A DNA stretch of 7,576 bases, taken from contig JAJTHY010000072.1 of the NCBI GenBank assembly GCA_021298045.1, forward strand, positions 1-7,576, read 5' to 3'. The notes beneath the pieces are model-generated. The model was not told the DNA's origin. It searched no databases and saw only the letters and a program-made list of their open reading frames with translations. Shown piece by piece: positions 5,511 to 7,576 of the stretch (position 1 is the stretch's first letter; each line of letters starts with the position of its first letter). The translations under genes and the position numbers were made by a program. This DNA comes from Candidatus Jidaibacter sp. (GTDB lineage Bacteria; Pseudomonadota; Alphaproteobacteria; Rickettsiales; Midichloriaceae).

Positions 5511-7508
5511 ATGTCAATTGCAGCTGCTTCTACGGCTATTAATCTCTTTTCATTTACAGGTAGATTTTTTTATGAGCTTGGTAGATTTGCAGTGATGCGT
5601 GGCGCTCTGAGCTCTGCCGCCAACATCGTGCTTATATGTGCCGCCTACAAAGGTAAAAAAGTTGCTTGGGATATATACAAAGACTCTGAATTCAGAGGGC
5701 GATATGGCGAGACATTTATAGAGCAGCCATTAACTTATGTATGGAATATGATTCCAGAAGAATGGCGCAAATATATTGAGAAAGCTTTAAGACTTTTGGG
5801 TGTTTTCATTGCATCAGGCGGGGATGTGAATCTAGCTGTTCAAGAGGGTGTGGTGCAAGCAGTGCAAAGACAATTTGGGTATGCAGTAGAAGAATCTGAT
5901 CTGCGTACTATTGTTGTTGCAGCTACTGGTGGAGATCCGCTGGCTAATGACATCGCTTTAGTTGTTGCAAATGCTTTATGTGAACAATCCGGAATACCTT
6001 TAGAAATGGCTATTGCAGCCTTAGTTCCGTTTGCGCAGAATGTTTTGGGAGCTGAGGTTTTGCAAACCATGACATCCGCACTTAGAAATGGGATTGTTGC
6101 TATGTCAGCTGGGAATGTTGCAGGGGAGATTATTGCTGTTAAATTCGGAATTAGTGAAGATAAGAAACTTTTGGTTCATGCTGCTTTTGCAGGTGCTGCG
6201 GGGGGTGTGCTTGCTTCATTCAGAGGGAGCTTCTCTCCTGAAGCCTTTTTAAGCCCTAGTATCGCTGGTATGCTTGACCCACAGATGCAAAAAATTGCCG
6301 AGAAGTTTGGGATGCCTCAACAAGTTGTGAAAGCGGGAAGCAGAATTGTTTCTGTTGGTGCTGCACATTTATTGGTCAAAGTCGCAATAGTTGGCGGCGG
6401 TGCGATGGTACACTATGCTCAAGAAGAACCAGAAAAAGCACTAAAAATATTTATGGCAGCATTGGCTACAACAGCGATCAGTGCTGGTGGTTATTGTATA
6501 TATCACAAGCATGGTGAGACGATTGTTAGGTGGTGTAAAGATGGGGTACATTACGCTCAGAAGCTAACAGATGAGCAGCTTAATGCAATGCTTAAAAAAA
6601 ATAATGGCTTTAAGCGCATTGCTGGCAGATGTGTAGTTGGTAAGCATCCTGATGTAGAAGAGGTGTTTGAAGAGGAAATGCCAAAAGTGCAAGAGGCGCA
6701 AGAGGCGCAAGAGGTTCCAGGACAAGGGCTGAACGAAGTTACGGCGGAAGTGACAGCGGTGCCAAAAGCGCCAAAAGAAGCGCCAGAGGTGAAAAAATTA
6801 AAAGATGAAAGGCCGGCTAGTGAGCCAAGATTAGTTAGTCTTTATTCACCTATGGAGCGAGAATATTTCGACCCTGAGATGGGGGGGCCTAATATTTCAA
6901 ACCTGCTTGCTGACGCAGCTAAACAAACTAACAAGAAAATTACGCGAGTAAAGTGCCAGGTGGAAAAGAAGTACGTAGAAATAAAAGACAATTTTGAACA
7001 AATAAAAGAGCGAGCTAAAGAACAAGCCACAATGAATTTGTTAACAGCAGTGGTCTTTTTGGCATCGAATATGCCTACTTCTAATTTTGTTTATAATAGA
7101 AATTTGTTAGCAGCAGTGCTCTTTTTGGCATCGAAGAATATGACTATTTCTAATTTTGCTTGCAATAGATATCCTATTGGTGTGTTGTCTTTTTGTGCAA
7201 ATGCTGGATTAAAAAGGCTTATCCCTATGAAAGCTGGGGAATGCGCAGAGTCTTGGAGAAACCACTTTGCTGAGAATATGCCAAAGCATGAATATGGGGA
7301 TAGGATAGATAGGAGAGATAGGAGAGATAGCTCGCTGTCTTTTTATTTGCAGACATTCCTCTCAGGCGGGGTTGATGGAATGACAAAGACTTGTACTAAA
7401 GGTGTTAACACGAGAGGAGCCATGGGTTTTTCCAAATTGCAGGCAATTTTTAAAAAAATCCCAATGTGGGAAGATACGAACATAGAAAATTTGATGCTGA
7501 CCCCTTAG
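5511..7508 (+). CDS. Large hypothetical protein with hydrophobic segments and tandem repeats (possible effector or surface protein)
   Basis: I do not recognise this 665-residue protein. Hydrophobic, Gly/Ala-rich segments lie near 31-46, 220-237, 277-300 and 310-331, so the N-terminal half may enter membranes. There is no clear cleavable signal. A Glu/Ala/Pro/Val/Lys linker at about 382-436 includes QEA-type triplets (three 9-bp copies, 6690-6716). The C-terminal half has charged helices (about 470-506), a duplicated hydrophobic unit (509-530 and 531-553) and a DRIDRRDRRD run (597-606). ATG at 5511 is preferred over the in-frame TTG at 5499. After TAG (7506-7508) the same frame stays open to the window edge with Thr/Ser/Gly-rich codons, so the gene may once have been longer. 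The large size, repeats and lack of a recognisable domain fit a fast-evolving symbiont protein; its role is unknown. Confidence 0.7.
   Translation: MSIAAASTAINLFSFTGRFFYELGRFAVMRGALSSAANIVLICAAYKGKKVAWDIYKDSEFRGRYGETFIEQPLTYVWNMIPEEWRKYIEKALRLLGVFIASGGDVNLAVQEGVVQAVQRQFGYAVEESDLRTIVVAATGGDPLANDIALVVANALCEQSGIPLEMAIAALVPFAQNVLGAEVLQTMTSALRNGIVAMSAGNVAGEIIAVKFGISEDKKLLVHAAFAGAAGGVLASFRGSFSPEAFLSPSIAGMLDPQMQKIAEKFGMPQQVVKAGSRIVSVGAAHLLVKVAIVGGGAMVHYAQEEPEKALKIFMAALATTAISAGGYCIYHKHGETIVRWCKDGVHYAQKLTDEQLNAMLKKNNGFKRIAGRCVVGKHPDVEEVFEEEMPKVQEAQEAQEVPGQGLNEVTAEVTAVPKAPKEAPEVKKLKDERPASEPRLVSLYSPMEREYFDPEMGGPNISNLLADAAKQTNKKITRVKCQVEKKYVEIKDNFEQIKERAKEQATMNLLTAVVFLASNMPTSNFVYNRNLLAAVLFLASKNMTISNFACNRYPIGVLSFCANAGLKRLIPMKAGECAESWRNHFAENMPKHEYGDRIDRRDRRDSSLSFYLQTFLSGGVDGMTKTCTKGVNTRGAMGFSKLQAIFKKIPMWEDTNIENLMLTP
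6690..6716 (+). repeat. Three tandem 9-bp units inside the 5511 gene
   Basis: CAAGAGGCG occurs twice in a row, followed by CAAGAGGTT. Together they encode QEA-QEA-QEV in the acidic linker. The 9-bp unit keeps the reading frame. Confidence 0.8.
7035..7169 (+). repeat. In-frame tandem duplication of a hydrophobic segment
   Basis: Unit 1 (7035-7100, 66 bp) and unit 2 (7101-7169, 69 bp) lie head to tail and encode near-identical peptides, NLLTAVVFLAS...SNFVYNR and NLLAAVLFLAS...SNFACNR. Unit 2 carries one extra codon (Lys-Asn for Asn). The high DNA identity suggests a recent duplication. Confidence 0.85.
7299..7331 (+). repeat. Tandem 9-bp units encoding DRR triplets
   Basis: GATAGGATA is followed by two GATAGGAGA units and a partial GATAGC, encoding DRI-DRR-DRR-DS. 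The period is a multiple of three, so copy number can change without a frameshift. Confidence 0.8.
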
Positions 7509-7576
7509 ACTACAACATCACCAAAAGGCTCCTCAAGTGGTGATGGTACTACTATAACATCGCAACAATGGCCGCT
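7509..7576 (+). other. Open in-frame continuation after the stop of the 5511 gene
   Basis: Twenty-two codons in the same frame follow TAG without a further stop. They encode a Thr/Ser/Gly-rich stretch (TTTSPKGSSSGDG...) that looks like a protein linker. This may be the rest of a longer gene cut by a nonsense change, or chance. Confidence 0.35.

Noticed and set aside
7516..7545. Perfect 8-bp inverted repeat CATCACCA/TGGTGATG after the last gene
   Set aside because: It has a 14-nt loop and no T-run, so it does not look like a terminator, and it lies in a frame that stays open.

Overview
The window is AT-rich, and every gene I can support lies on the + strand. It looks like a chromosomal segment of an alphaproteobacterial intracellular symbiont, most likely Rickettsiales or a similar host-bound lineage such as Holosporales. 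The reasons are: a short class I NrdA without an ATP-cone that ends in a CxxC tail; an alphaproteobacterial-type family 4-like uracil-DNA glycosylase; a BolA; small dispersed palindromic repeats of the kind that litter Rickettsiales genomes; and three long unrecognised proteins with membrane-hairpin or eukaryote-like motif features. The lineage is an inference, because there is no rRNA or other marker here.

Layout. Positions 3-125 hold the 3' end of a frame entering from the left. Its last codons lie in a 75-bp repeat, and it overlaps by ATGA the start of an unknown two-helix membrane protein (122-781). A hairpin with a T-run follows, then a uracil-DNA glycosylase-like gene (926-1666). The 125-bp gap before nrdA (1792-3663) carries two NrdR-box-like palindromes 42 bp apart, one overlapping a candidate -10. 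The gene-free stretch 3664-4136 contains a Rickettsiales-style palindromic repeat, a second copy of the 75-bp repeat with an intact hairpin, and a good promoter. That promoter serves an unknown basic/acidic protein (4137-4835) with an RVxF-like PP1-docking motif and a bipartite nuclear-localisation-like motif. A tiny LptM-like lipoprotein (4919-5038) overlaps bolA (5038-5289). After a 221-bp gap with two near-identical 22-bp direct repeats comes a large unknown protein (5511-7508). It has hydrophobic segments, a Glu/Ala/Pro linker and several tandem repeats, and its frame stays open after the TAG stop to the window edge.

How the genes work together. The recognisable genes are housekeeping: dNTP synthesis (nrdA), uracil repair (UDG), outer-membrane LPS-translocon maturation (LptM-like) and BolA-type Fe-S/redox function. 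UDG and nrdA both bear on DNA quality and dNTP supply but appear to have separate promoters. The unknown proteins between them have features seen in host-interacting proteins of intracellular bacteria, but no function can be assigned from sequence alone. I found no tRNA, rRNA, CRISPR array or complete insertion sequence.
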